DNA of 64,000 nt from contig NZ_LGDV01000152.1 in assembly GCF_001280015.1 (NCBI RefSeq), positions 1-64,000 of the forward strand, written 5' to 3'. Below the pieces are notes generated by a model. It did no database searches. It was not told the DNA's origin and worked only from the letters and a program-made list of their open reading frames with translations. How positions within the stretch are numbered: the first letter of the stretch is position 1; each line of letters starts with the position of its first letter. This DNA comes from Streptomyces sp. MMG1121 (lineage in GTDB: Bacteria > Actinomycetota > Actinomycetes > Streptomycetales > Streptomycetaceae). The position numbers were made by a program, and so were the translations under genes. Below, piece by piece: positions 7,878-17,278 of this stretch.

Positions 7878-9851
7878 TTGACGTCGGATCCGCCGCCTGA
7901 CGGAACGGCGCCGCGGCTCCCGCCGTTCCTCCTCGGTGTGACCTCAACTCTCCACCTTCGCACTGAACTTGGCCAACGCTCCCAGCACATGGTGATCTGC
8001 GGTGACGACGGTCTCGCGCACCGCCTTGCGCTCGAACTGGACGCAGTGTGCGGCGAGGTCGTCACGGTGGTGGTGCCCTCCCGGGACGACGAGTACGGCG
8101 ACCGGATCGCCGTGCTGCACGACGACCCGCGCTCGCCGGTCGAGCTGCTGGTCTCCGCGCGGCCGGACGAGCGTGCCCTGCGGGCCGCCGGTGTCGAGCG
8201 AGCTGCCGCGCTGGCCCTCACCTACCGCGACGACCAGGTCAACATGACCGCCGCGCTGCTGGCCCGCACCCTCAACCCGTCAGTGCGGCTGGTGGTGCGG
8301 ATGTTCCACCGCGAGCGCGGACGTCACCTGGAACGTCTGCTGGACCGTGCCGCCGGCCTGTTCGAGGACCCGTCGCGGGACACCTCCACCACGGTGCTGT
8401 CGGACACGGACACCGCCGTACCGGAACTTGTGGCGGCCGCCGCCGTCGGCCACGGGCACACCCTCCAGGTGGAGGGCAAGGTGTTCCGCGGTGTCGTACG
8501 TGCGGCCGGGGCTCCGTCGCGGACCACCGACCTTGCCACCCTCGCGGTTCTCTCCGGTGCCCACCAGGACGACCCGGCGAGCCAGGACAGCCCTGAGACG
8601 CCCGGCGAGGACGGCACCCAGCTGCTGCCGGACACCCGGACCGCCTACCACCGACAGTTCACGCACGGTCGGCTGATGCTGGAGGAGGTCACCCATCACC
8701 ACGCACCCGAACCGGCTCGCCGCAGCCGGCGTGGCCGTACCGGCGCATGGCTGCGGGCCCGCCTCGCGCACCTGCCGTGGAAAGTCTTCCTCTCCCGCGA
8801 GGTCACCGCCGTCTTCGGCGCGCTCGGCGCGATGGTGCTGGCCCTGGCCGCCGCCACGGCGCTGTTCGCGGACGAACATCCGTGGTGGAAGAACCTGTAC
8901 CTGCCGATGCTGGACATCTTCACCATGGGCGACCCAGCCACCGACGAGCCCGTCGCCCGGCGCATCCTCCAGCTCGTCGCCGGCTTCGTCGGCCTGGCCG
9001 TGCTGCCGCTCGTCGTGGCCGCCACGCTGAACGCCACCGAAGCCTTCCGTGCCGCCTCCGCGAGCCACCCTCCCGACGAGGGGACGGCAGGCCACATCGT
9101 CCTCGTCGGCCTGGGGAAGATCGGTACGCGGGTGCTGGCCCGACTGCGCACCACCGACCACCAGGTCGTGGTGATCGAACGCGACCCGCACGCGCGCGGT
9201 GTCGCGCTCGCCCGCGAGCTCGGTGTGCCGCTGATCCTGCAGGATGCCACCGCCCCTGGTGTGGTGGATCTGGCCCGGGTCCGGCACAGCCGATCGCTGC
9301 TCGTCCTCACCCGCGACGACGTCCAGAACCTGGACATCGTCATGGCCGCCCGCGAGACCAATCCCCAGGTGCGGGTGGTCATGCGGCTCTACGACGACGA
9401 CCTCGCGGCGACCGTCCAGCGCACCCTGCGCGCCTCGTACCCTGACGCCCTCACCCGCAGCAGAAGCGTTTCCGCGCTGGCAGCTCCGTCCTTCGCCGCC
9501 GCGATGATGGGCCGTCATGTGCTCGGTCTGATGCCGGTGGAGCGGGGATCGCTGCTGTTCACCTGCGTGGACGTCGCGGGGCACCCGGAGCTGGAGGGCC
9601 ACTCGGTGCACGAGGCGTTCCGGGTGAACGAATGGCGGATCCTCGCCGTCGGGGCCGTGAGCCCCGCGGCGGAGGCCTCTTCCATGGACACCCTCACCGG
9701 ACTACGTCCGGAGCTCTCCGGCTTCGACTGGCGTCCGTCGCAGGGACGGGTGCTGCGGGCCGGTGACCGCGTGGTTCTGGCGACCTCGCGGCGCGGGCTG
9801 GACATCCTCATGACGGGCGTTCAGCCGCACCCGACGAACCGGAGGGACTGA
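7878..9851 (+). CDS. TrkA-type potassium channel/transporter regulatory protein with two RCK domains
   Basis: Up to 657 aa. The N-terminal Rossmann domain starts at HMVICGDDGLAHRL (about residue 37). A central pair of membrane segments follows (about 312-335 and 360-385) with the pore-like sequence LPMLDIFTMGD. A second TrkA-N domain begins at HIVLVGLGKIGTRVL (about 405), and a C-terminal RCK_C-like domain ends the protein. It probably gates K+ or other ion flux in response to bound nucleotide. The frame can start at TTG 7878, but ATG 7989 is a plausible shorter start, so the N-terminus is uncertain. It follows the broken DUF4118 gene and completes a potassium-homeostasis block. Confidence 0.85.
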   Translation: MTSDPPPDGTAPRLPPFLLGVTSTLHLRTELGQRSQHMVICGDDGLAHRLALELDAVCGEVVTVVVPSRDDEYGDRIAVLHDDPRSPVELLVSARPDERALRAAGVERAAALALTYRDDQVNMTAALLARTLNPSVRLVVRMFHRERGRHLERLLDRAAGLFEDPSRDTSTTVLSDTDTAVPELVAAAAVGHGHTLQVEGKVFRGVVRAAGAPSRTTDLATLAVLSGAHQDDPASQDSPETPGEDGTQLLPDTRTAYHRQFTHGRLMLEEVTHHHAPEPARRSRRGRTGAWLRARLAHLPWKVFLSREVTAVFGALGAMVLALAAATALFADEHPWWKNLYLPMLDIFTMGDPATDEPVARRILQLVAGFVGLAVLPLVVAATLNATEAFRAASASHPPDEGTAGHIVLVGLGKIGTRVLARLRTTDHQVVVIERDPHARGVALARELGVPLILQDATAPGVVDLARVRHSRSLLVLTRDDVQNLDIVMAARETNPQVRVVMRLYDDDLAATVQRTLRASYPDALTRSRSVSALAAPSFAAAMMGRHVLGLMPVERGSLLFTCVDVAGHPELEGHSVHEAFRVNEWRILAVGAVSPAAEASSMDTLTGLRPELSGFDWRPSQGRVLRAGDRVVLATSRRGLDILMTGVQPHPTNRRD

Positions 9852-10083
9852 GCGTCGACACGTCGCACGGTGGAAGAGCGGGTCCCGTGAACTCTGCCGG
9901 TATCAAGCAGTGATGAGGTCATATCGTCTGGCACCGTCCGGTGCCAACGGCCGCACGGGGAAGCGGACGGCACGGGTACAGGCGGCAGATCCAATTTTGT
10001 GTTCGATCGCATCCCGGCCGGGGACGGCCCAGCCCTGAGATTCCGTCGCCTTCGGGCCGGTCAGAACAGACGCCGTTGCGGCC

Positions 10084-10519
10084 TTAGCCCAGTCCGGAGG
10101 CCTTGAACACGGCCTGCGCGGTCTCGCGGTCCATGCGGGCGGACAGGCGGCGCAGCGTGGTCTGCCCGCACAGCAGCAGGGCGTCGGCCGCTGCCTTCTG
10201 CGCGCCCTCGTTCAGGCGGATCCACGGCTGCGGGTTGCGCATCAGGGCCTCGGGATCGATCTCGACGCGGCCCCTCGGGGCGTCGCGACCTCGCGCCGGC
10301 TGCTGCGCGAGCAACAGGTGCGAACAGACCTGCTGGTGTCCGTCCGCTGCCTGGACGGCATCTCTCAACGGCTCCCGCTGGCCTTCGCGGATGATGCTGG
10401 TCTGTGCGCGAAGAAGTAGAACACCCTGCGCAGGCGGCGACTGCATCCAGCAGACCGCCGTCCACGGATGCAAGATCGCGTTCCTCGTCACTGCTGTAGA
10501 TGCGGACCGCCAATGCCAC
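10084..10519 (-). pseudogene. Unknown protein, probably frameshifted
   Basis: I do not recognise the family. The C-terminal half, ending at the stop at 10084-10086, reads as a well-biased acidic/amphipathic protein (EIDPEALMRNPQPWIRLNEG through MDRETAQAVFKASGLG). The plausible N-terminus (MALAVRIYSSDEERDLASVD, starting 10519) is in a different frame, and the two can be joined by a shift around 10430. The coherent codon bias in both halves argues for a recent frameshift. There is no operon partner. The gap 9852-10083 contains nothing I can identify. Confidence 0.45.
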
Positions 10520-10761
10520 CTCCTGGTTCTGTATCCGGACGATGTGACGGTGGGAATCGGCCTACGGGTTCTCCAGCACCCCGTCACGCGCCTTGCGTCG
10601 CGCCGGCGGTTCCGCAGCTGTCAAGGGCGCGCATGAGTCCCGTCAAAGGGACGGTGCCAGGGTTCGTGCCGTGGCTGTCTGTGCGTAGTGTTCGGCTGCC
10701 GGCAGATGTTTCGTACACGTGAACTGGGTGCCCCATCCTCGCAGTTGACAGGGAGCTCATC

Positions 10762-11928
10762 GTGAAGACCTCACGTCTGTGCGTACAACCTTCCACACCC
10801 CCTTCCCGGCTGGCCGGGCAGGTGGTCGCTGAAGCCGAGGACCTGGTGAGCCAACTCGCCGCTGAGGGACACCTCCCGGCCGATTCCGTGGAGCGGCGGA
10901 CCACAGAGATAAGGGCCGAGCTCGACGCGACGGATACGTACCGGCAGAGCTCTGAGGAGCTCTGCCTCGGCGCCCGGATTGCCTGGCGGAACAACCCGCA
11001 GTGCATCGGCAAGTTCTACTGGAAGGGGCTGGAGACCCGGGACTGCCGTGACGTCGGGGCCGACGGCCGTGATGAGGGCGCCCTGTTCGAAGCTCTCGTG
11101 GACCATCTCCGGCTGGCCTGGAACGGGGGAAAAGTGCGCATGCTCCTGAGTGTCTTCGCCCCGAGCAGGCCCGACCGGCCCGGACCCAGGGTCTGGAACG
11201 GCCAGCTCATCCGCTACGCCGGATACCGGCAGCACGACGGGACCGTGGTGGGCGACCCCGAGACGGTGGATCTCACCGAGGCCGTGCTGCGGCTCGGCTG
11301 GCGCGGCCGGGGCACCGAGTACGACGTGCTGCCGCTGGTCATCCAGTGGCCGGGACGCGAACCCCGCTTATTCGACCTGCCGCAGGACGCGGTCCCCGAG
11401 GTGCGCATCAGCCACCCCGACTACCCGTGGTTCGAACGGCTCGGACTGCGCTGGCACGCATTTCCCACCATCTCCAACCAGGTGCTCGAGCTGGGCGGCC
11501 TGCGCTACCCCCTGGCACCGTTCAGCGCCTGGTACACCTGCACCGAGATCGGCGCCCGCAACCTGTCCGACACCAACCGCTACGACAAACTCCCGCAGGT
11601 CGCCGAGGGGATGGGCCTGGACACCGGCCGGGACCGCACCCTGTGGCGCGACCGTGCGCTGCTGGAACTCACCTCGGCCGTGCTGCACTCCTACGACCAG
11701 GCCGGGGTGTCCATCATCGACCACCACTTCGCCACTAAGCAGTTCGTACGCCACGAGGAACGCGAACACAAGAGCGGCCGCGGCTGCCCGGCCGACTGGT
11801 CCGCCATCGTGCCCGCCACCAGCGGCTCGACCACTCCCATCTGGCAGCGACGGTACGAGCCCACCAGGGTGCTTCCCAACTTCTCTCCCCAGCCGGTGCC
11901 CTGGCCGGCCGGCGGTACCGAGGGATGA
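10762..11928 (+). CDS. nos: Nitric oxide synthase, oxygenase domain (bacterial NOS)
   Basis: A 388-aa protein covering the whole NOS oxygenase fold and lacking a reductase domain, as in other bacterial NOS. The proximal heme-thiolate cysteine is Cys81 in AWRNNPQCIGKFYW. Further signatures are RYAGYRQHDG, PLVIQWPGREPRLFDLP, the substrate-guanidinium region WYTCTEIGARNLSDTNRYD (Glu in CTEIG), and HHFATKQFVRHEE near the dimer interface. It would convert L-arginine to citrulline and NO using an external reductase. The start is GTG at 10762 with GGGAG about 9 nt upstream. It is followed after 4 nt by a membrane-protein gene, likely co-translated. Around the cysteine, NNPQ is unlike the SSR/APR triplet I expect in this family. 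Confidence 0.93.
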   Translation: MKTSRLCVQPSTPPSRLAGQVVAEAEDLVSQLAAEGHLPADSVERRTTEIRAELDATDTYRQSSEELCLGARIAWRNNPQCIGKFYWKGLETRDCRDVGADGRDEGALFEALVDHLRLAWNGGKVRMLLSVFAPSRPDRPGPRVWNGQLIRYAGYRQHDGTVVGDPETVDLTEAVLRLGWRGRGTEYDVLPLVIQWPGREPRLFDLPQDAVPEVRISHPDYPWFERLGLRWHAFPTISNQVLELGGLRYPLAPFSAWYTCTEIGARNLSDTNRYDKLPQVAEGMGLDTGRDRTLWRDRALLELTSAVLHSYDQAGVSIIDHHFATKQFVRHEEREHKSGRGCPADWSAIVPATSGSTTPIWQRRYEPTRVLPNFSPQPVPWPAGGTEG

Positions 11929-11932
11929 GCGG

Positions 11933-12535
11933 GTGCCGCTGAGTTCTTTCGCGGTGCCGACCGGGGCGGTTCTCAACCTCTGTGGCAGCGGCGTCTATGC
12001 GTTGCGAACGCTGCGCGGATCGGTCCGGCCCAACCCCGTGACCTGGCTTCTGTGGGCCCTCGCGCCAGGCGTGGCTTTCACCGCCCAAGTCGCGCGCCAC
12101 GCAGGCCTGCCCGCCCTCACCACCCTCAGCGTGGGGCTCGGCCCGCTGCTGGTCTTCCTGTGCGTCTTCAGCCGTCCGGGGTTCCGCAGCGCCCGTCCGA
12201 CACGGTCCGAACTCTGTTGCGCGGCCCTCTCCCTTGGCGCACTGGTCGGCTGGTGGATCACCGCGGAGGCGGAGAGCACGCTCGCCCTGAGCATCCTGGC
12301 CGACGGTTGCGCTGCCGTCCCCACGGTCGTGAAGTGCTACCGCCACCCTGAGACCGAGGAGCGCACGGTCTACGCCCTCATGGCCCTCAGCGCGGTGCTG
12401 ACCCTCATCACCCTGCGCACCTGGACCTTCACCACCGCAGGCTTCGCCTGCTATCTGCTGACGCTCTGCGTCACCCTGCTGATCCTGCTGGGGCGCCGGT
12501 CGGGCCAGTCCGGACTCGGTACGCTCCCGCCCTGA
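11933..12535 (+). CDS. Polytopic membrane protein, PQ-loop-like
   Basis: A 200-aa protein with about six or seven hydrophobic helices. Two internally similar segments, PNPVTWLLWALAPG and DGCAAVPTVVKCYRHPE, resemble the helix-proline turns of PQ-loop/SemiSWEET-type transporters, but I cannot assign a substrate. The start is GTG at 11933-11935, five bases after the NOS stop, with the ribosome site inside the NOS end (GAGGGATGAG). This implies an operon with nos. It may transport or sense a metabolite related to NO synthesis, which is inference only. Confidence 0.7.
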   Translation: MPLSSFAVPTGAVLNLCGSGVYALRTLRGSVRPNPVTWLLWALAPGVAFTAQVARHAGLPALTTLSVGLGPLLVFLCVFSRPGFRSARPTRSELCCAALSLGALVGWWITAEAESTLALSILADGCAAVPTVVKCYRHPETEERTVYALMALSAVLTLITLRTWTFTTAGFACYLLTLCVTLLILLGRRSGQSGLGTLPP

Positions 12536-12576
12536 CCGTGAGCGGCGCTGCGCACGCCCTCGGACAGGGGCACCGC

Positions 12577-13383
12577 TCACCTCTGGGCGTCCCCGGACGT
12601 CAGCAGCGACACCGGGCCCTCGGCCCGAGCCAATTGCCAATCACGCGGACGGGCACGCCCCAGCCGATCCGTATCGCGGACCCGCAGCCAGTCCCCACCG
12701 GGTCTCAGCTCGGGTCGCAGCTGGGTCCCGACGCGATGCGGCAGGGTGGAGCGGACGATCTTCCACCGCCCGGCGTGTACCCGGCCGATGGACACCTCGC
12801 AGTCCAACAGCGTTGCCGCCTCAGCGCGGCGACTGCAACCGCCGACCTGTTCGACGAGCGGGACCAGGAGAGTGGGGAGCGGCACAGGCCGGTCCCGGGC
12901 GTAGCCGAACCAGGAGCCCACCCGGACCAGCACCCCCGCACAGCCTTCCAGCGGATCCTCGAGCAGGGCGGCTGCCGGGCCGCCCTGCTCGAGGAGTTCC
13001 CAGTGCTCCACATAGGCCTCGTGCAGGCCCTCCTCGACGAGCACCCCGTCTGTCCAGTGCAGGGTGCCCGCGTCGGGAAGCGGTGACGACGGGTGGAGAT
13101 CGATCCGGCGGACCCAGATGAAGGCGCCGCCGTCCTCCTCCAAGGTGCCGGCGAACGCCTTCTGCCCGCACAGCGCCAGCAGCTGCGGTCGGTCCAAGTC
13201 CATCAGCAACGCTCTTCCGACGACGCCGTCGAGAGCGGGCGGCTGCCGCAGGTCCCCGAAGAGCGAGGGGCCTTGGACCCACGTGGTGATGGTGACGCGG
13301 TCCGTCGAGCCGTCCGCTTCGCGGGCGAGTGCGCGCCGCCAGATGCCGTGCAGCTCCGCGATGGCAGGGTGGGACCTGGACAT
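12577..13383 (-). CDS. Conserved hypothetical protein
   Basis: A 268-aa soluble protein starting at ATG 13381-13383 (MSRSHPAIAELHGIWRRALA). It has a mixed alpha/beta character with a tryptophan-rich first third, a VTITTWVQGPSLFGDLRQP segment, a central acidic region (TLEEDGGAFIWVRRIDLHP) and DWLRVRDTDRLGRARPRDW near the end. I see no catalytic motif and do not recognise the family. It is convergent with the nos operon, 41 nt away. An 8-bp inverted repeat (GTGAGCGG 12538-12545 / CCGCTCAC 12573-12580) may serve as a shared weak terminator. Confidence 0.65.
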   Translation of the reverse strand: MSRSHPAIAELHGIWRRALAREADGSTDRVTITTWVQGPSLFGDLRQPPALDGVVGRALLMDLDRPQLLALCGQKAFAGTLEEDGGAFIWVRRIDLHPSSPLPDAGTLHWTDGVLVEEGLHEAYVEHWELLEQGGPAAALLEDPLEGCAGVLVRVGSWFGYARDRPVPLPTLLVPLVEQVGGCSRRAEAATLLDCEVSIGRVHAGRWKIVRSTLPHRVGTQLRPELRPGGDWLRVRDTDRLGRARPRDWQLARAEGPVSLLTSGDAQR

Positions 13384-13675
13384 CAGTACTCCGGTCCTGG
13401 CGCAAGGGATGGTGGCCGGCCGGGACGGCCGCTGGGGGATCACGCTACGGCGGACCAGGTGCCGCGGCCAGTGCGCCAACCGGCCATGACGGCGTCCGTG
13501 GCTCGCACGGCGTCGGTCCGGGCGGGCTCCGGATCTTGTCGCCCGCATGGTGTCCAGTGTGTTGTAGCGGAAATCTTCCGACTCCTGCCGCAGTGTGCGG
13601 CCGGAGTCTCGCACATTCCTTAGGCCCAATGCTGATTCGCTGGCACTCCGAGAAGGCCGTGGCGGTGGAAGGGAA

Positions 13676-14233
13676 ATGATGTCCGAGCGTGCGCTGATCA
13701 CCGGAGTGACCGGGCAGGACGGGTCCTACCTGGCAGAACATCTGATCCCGCTGGGATACGACGTCTGGGGACTGGTCCGGGGGCAGGCGAACCCGCGCAA
13801 GGACCGCATCAGCCGGCTGATCCCGGATCTGCGGTTCATGGACGGAGATCTGATGGACCAGGGCAGTCTGGTCTCCGCGGTGGACCTCGTCCAGCCGGAC
13901 GAGGTCTACAACCTGGGTGCCGTCTCCTTCGTCCCCATGTCGTGGCAACAGCCTGGACTCGTCACCGAGGCCAACGGCAACGGCGTGCTGCGCATGCTGG
14001 AGGCGGTCCGGATGGTGAGCAGGCTGAGTGGCGGGGCGGCGAGGGCCGATGATTCGGGACGGATCCACATGAGCATTCACACCCGCCGGGTTCCAGAAGT
14101 GCAGCCCGTACGAGAGGACATCGACGCAAGCCGGACCGGGACGCCGCGAACCGACCGACCAAGGGCAGCAAGGTGCCCTTCACCTACCGCGTGCCCGGCG
14201 GCGACGACCAGGCGGAGTGACGGCGCTCCTTGA
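13676..14233 (+). pseudogene. GDP-mannose 4,6-dehydratase, N-terminal third only
   Basis: The first ~120 residues are a clear extended-SDR sugar-nucleotide dehydratase: RALITGVTGQDGSYLAEHLI (Gly-rich NADP loop), GYDVWGLVRGQ, DLVQPDEVYNLGAVSFVPMSW and VRMVSRLSGG. All match GDP-mannose 4,6-dehydratase. Homology stops near 14040, before the catalytic Tyr-Lys region. The remaining frame to 14233 is arginine-rich, low-quality sequence. Normal length is 330-370 aa, so the protein lost two thirds by deletion. It starts at ATG 13676 or 13679 after GGAAGGG. Confidence 0.8.
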
Positions 14234-14399
14234 AAGCGGCTCTGCCCGCAGTTCCGTGATTGAGACGGAGCGAGCTAGTTGTCGTCAACCCGGCACCCTG
14301 ACCAGGGGGTTTCTGGACCGCTGAGCACGACAACTGTCGTCAGATTCGCATCGTTCTTGGCGTCTACCGCTCTTATTGCAAGCAAAGGCGGCAAGGTCA

Positions 14400-15003
14400 G
14401 AACTGCGCGGTCCGGAACGCGAGATACCGGCTGAAGGCCCTCGGGCAAGGGATCGCCGACGCCCGCCGCTTCTACGCCCGCGACGACATGGACGAGGGCC
14501 GCATCGAGCAGCTGGAGGACATCGACCCGGCGTGCCCGGCCTGGCCGGTGGAGTGGCAGCGCGCCTTCCACCTCGTCCGGCTCCACCTGGACGCCGGCCA
14601 CGCGCTGCCCACGTCGCCCGGCGACGTCGTGCGCCAGGCCGAGGACCTCGGCAGGTGGGTGCGCTCGGTCCGGTACGGCTGGGACAACCTCACCACCGTC
14701 CAACAGTGGATGTGTGAGCAGATCCTCGGGATCGAGCCCGCTGCCGAGGACGAGAAGCGGCAGCCGCGCCGTACGTAGGCCGACCAGTGGGCGATGAACT
14801 ACGAGGCCGCCCGCCAGTTCTTCGAGCGCGAGGGGCACGTTCGGGTGCCCAGGAAGCACATCGAACGGATCATCGTTGGCGAGGACCAGGCGGAGCGCCA
14901 GCTCTGGCTCGGGGCATGGATCGGAAAGCAGCGCAGCCGGGCCCGTACGCTGCCCCCGGAACGGATCGGGCAGCTGTCCGCGATCGGGATGCGCTGGGTG
15001 TAG
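14400..15003 (+). pseudogene. Helicase-associated (HA) domain protein fragment with in-frame amber stop
   Basis: One continuous frame carries two helicase-associated repeats: QRAFHLVRLHLDAGHALP ... WDNLTTVQQWMCEQILGIEP, then NYEAARQFFEREGHVRVPRK ... WLGAWIGKQRSRARTLPPE ... LSAIGMRWV. The repeats are separated by TAG at 14776-14778 and homology resumes at once in the same frame. These repeats normally follow a superfamily 2 helicase in large Streptomyces plasmid or arm proteins, and the helicase part is missing. Upstream, the frame has no start at a sensible position. It is probably a C-terminal relic with a nonsense mutation. Confidence 0.75.
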
Positions 15004-15194
15004 CCGCGTGCGGACGAGCACCTTGCTTGTTCGCGGGCGGGTCAGCCGAGCCAGTCAATGTCCAGACGGACACGTGGCGCAGGGGGCGGTTGACGAAGCA
15101 GATCGTCGCCGACCCGGCCACAGGGCCGCCCGGAGGGCAGGTCCGCGGCCGGGTGCTCCCGGCTGGGCAGCGCCGAGCGCAGTGGGCGAGTGGA

Positions 15195-16979
15195 CTACTT
15201 GACGCCGACCCGGGTGTGGACGCTCGCCGAGTTGAGATGGTGGGTATCGGGGGACTGGTAGGCGACGTACCAGGTGCCGTTGTTGGTGTCCTTGGCACTG
15301 AGGCTGTACTGGCCGCGGGCGTCGGTGGTGGCCGTGGACATGAGGTGCCAGGTCTTGCTGCCGGTCGGTTGGAACCACAGGCGCACGGTGGCGTGGCCGT
15401 AGGCGTGCCATGTTCCTGTGGAGGACTGCTGGAGGCTCCCAAAGAAGGCCAGCTTCTGGTTCTGGCTCGCGTGTGTGGTGCTCGGTCTGCCGCCGGTGAT
15501 CCGGGTGGGGGTGCGCCACAGGTGCACCGCCTTGCCGGTGACGGGCAACCAGTCGCGGTTGCCGAGAAAGGAGACGCGCCAGTAGCCGTTGGCGTTGCTG
15601 CCCTGGCGGACGTCGCAGAGGAATTCGTCCTTGCCGAGGCCCTGGCGTCCGACCGTGGCGGTAGCTGCGTTGTGCCAGGTTTTGCCGTCCGCGGAGTACT
15701 GCACCTGGACCGTCGTGCCGTTGGGCGGGGGGCCAGCCTGTCCCAGGGTGAGATGGCCGGCGATAAGGCCGTGGCCTGTGGCGTCCTGGGAGATGCTGAG
15801 GCTGGTGAACTGGGCTCCGGGCTGGGGAATGTGGACTCGGATGCCTTCGGCCGGACTCTGCTGTAGGAAGTCCGTAGCCTCGTCACGGACTTGGTAGGCC
15901 CCGGCCTGGGAGACCGGTATGCGGAATGCTCCCTGGTCGTCGCTGAAGCCACTGGAGATCCAGTCGGAACCGGTCTGCGGGCCTGACAGGTCGAAAAATG
16001 TGCGGGGAGCGGGGAGCCAGGCGTCGCCGACCTTGCGCTCCACGACGCCGGTCACGGTGGCCGTGCCGCCGGCGGGGACGTTGATGTCCGGTGGCGAGGT
16101 AAACCGGATCCGGGTGGGTTCGGACGCGGGAAGGTCAGGCTGGGGGAGGTACGCATACGCGTGGGTGTGGGTCCAGCTGTCCTCGCGGCCGGGCTCGTAT
16201 TCGCCGGAGGTCTGGATCATGCCGTTGGCATCGAACGAGGTCGTGAAGGTGCCGTCGGCACCCGTCGTCGCCTTCGGCGAAGAGCCACTGATATTCCCGT
16301 AGACGGACACGGTGGCGCCCGAAAAGGGGCTGACGTGGCCTGTGCCCGGGTCGGTCAGGGTGAGGGCTCCGTGGACGGTGACGGTCCGGTGGTCGAAGTC
16401 GAAGTTCGACGGGACACTCTGCGTGTACTGGCTGAAGTGAACGACCTGCTGGTACTCCACCGTCCCGCCGGCGGGCAGCGTGACGTCGTAGCCATGGTCG
16501 TCGCGAACGTCCAGCGCAACCCGGTAGGCGCCAAAGGCAGGCAGCACGACCGGGTTCGTCGCCCGCCACACACCCGCGTCCACGTACTCGAAGTCCGCCA
16601 CGGTGAGTACGGGTGCCGCGTCCGCGGGCGCGTTCAGCGGATAGAAGCGGGCGGTGAGCGATGTGACCGTCGCGCCGTTGCCGGACGACCGTGCGGAGAC
16701 ACGGAAGTTGGCGCGGTCGTTGGTGTAGTCGAAGGGGGCGGCGGTGGCCCAGGGCAGACCGGACATCTGCTTGGTGAGTGTCACCGGCCCCTGTCCGTCC
16801 GGCAGAGTGGGAGCGTCGCCGGCTGTCGGTGCTCCCGTGGCGTCAGCCGTCGGCGTGTCGGCGGTGGTCACGGGCGTAGAGCTCGGCACCGAGGTCCCGG
16901 CCAGGGCCTGGCCCGGCAGGGCCAGCGTGGCGAGGAAGCCAGCCGCGACCGACGTGGAGATGAACAGGCGTGGTCTCAC
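15195..16979 (-). CDS. Large secreted beta-sandwich (Ig-like) protein
   Basis: A 594-aa exported protein. GTG at 16977-16979, preceded by GGGGGGAC, starts MRPRLFISTSVAAGFLATLA, a signal peptide ending around AGTS. A Thr/Ala/Pro-rich spacer (about 30-65) follows, then repeated beta-rich domains of the Ig/fibronectin type (for example TVTVHGALTLTDPGTG, GTATVTGVVERKVGDAWLP, GTTVQVQYSADGKTWHNA and STATTDARGQYSLSA). They resemble the calcium-free Ig-like modules of Streptomyces surface or adhesive proteins. No catalytic motif was seen. A role in the envelope or matrix is likely but not proven. It looks intact and stands alone. Confidence 0.75.
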   Translation of the reverse strand: MRPRLFISTSVAAGFLATLALPGQALAGTSVPSSTPVTTADTPTADATGAPTAGDAPTLPDGQGPVTLTKQMSGLPWATAAPFDYTNDRANFRVSARSSGNGATVTSLTARFYPLNAPADAAPVLTVADFEYVDAGVWRATNPVVLPAFGAYRVALDVRDDHGYDVTLPAGGTVEYQQVVHFSQYTQSVPSNFDFDHRTVTVHGALTLTDPGTGHVSPFSGATVSVYGNISGSSPKATTGADGTFTTSFDANGMIQTSGEYEPGREDSWTHTHAYAYLPQPDLPASEPTRIRFTSPPDINVPAGGTATVTGVVERKVGDAWLPAPRTFFDLSGPQTGSDWISSGFSDDQGAFRIPVSQAGAYQVRDEATDFLQQSPAEGIRVHIPQPGAQFTSLSISQDATGHGLIAGHLTLGQAGPPPNGTTVQVQYSADGKTWHNAATATVGRQGLGKDEFLCDVRQGSNANGYWRVSFLGNRDWLPVTGKAVHLWRTPTRITGGRPSTTHASQNQKLAFFGSLQQSSTGTWHAYGHATVRLWFQPTGSKTWHLMSTATTDARGQYSLSAKDTNNGTWYVAYQSPDTHHLNSASVHTRVGVK

Positions 16980-17031
16980 GTAGAAGTCCCCCCGGACGGT
17001 GAGTTGCGGATCTGTCATGCGCAGATCGACA

Positions 17032-17278
17032 TCGCATCCTACCGAGGCCGCGCGCTCTGCTGCGGTGGGCATTCGACACGCTGGACCTCAATCGCGTCCA
17101 AGCCGAGACCGATACGCGCAACATGGCTTCTGCCCGCGTGCTGGAGAAGCTCGGCTTCGTGCGTGAAGGGACGTTGCGGGAGGACTGCGTCGTCAACGGC
17201 GAGGTCTCTGACTCGTGGGTCTACGGGCTGATCAGGCGGGAGTGGCAGCCGTCGTCCGAGCCGGTTCCCGCCCACTGA
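17032..17278 (+). pseudogene. GNAT (RimJ-like) acetyltransferase C-terminal fragment
   Basis: The sequence encodes TEAAR, then after a two-base loss in a GC run, LLRWAFDTLDLNRVQAETDT RNMASARVLEKLGFV and REGTLREDCVVNGEVSDSWV YGLIRREW, ending in TGA at 17276-17278. This is the second half of a ribosomal-protein-alanine-type N-acetyltransferase. It contains the acetyl-CoA-binding Arg/Gln/Asn region (QAETDTRN), but the first half is absent. The stop codon abuts the terminal repeat of the adjacent IS remnant. Confidence 0.75.
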
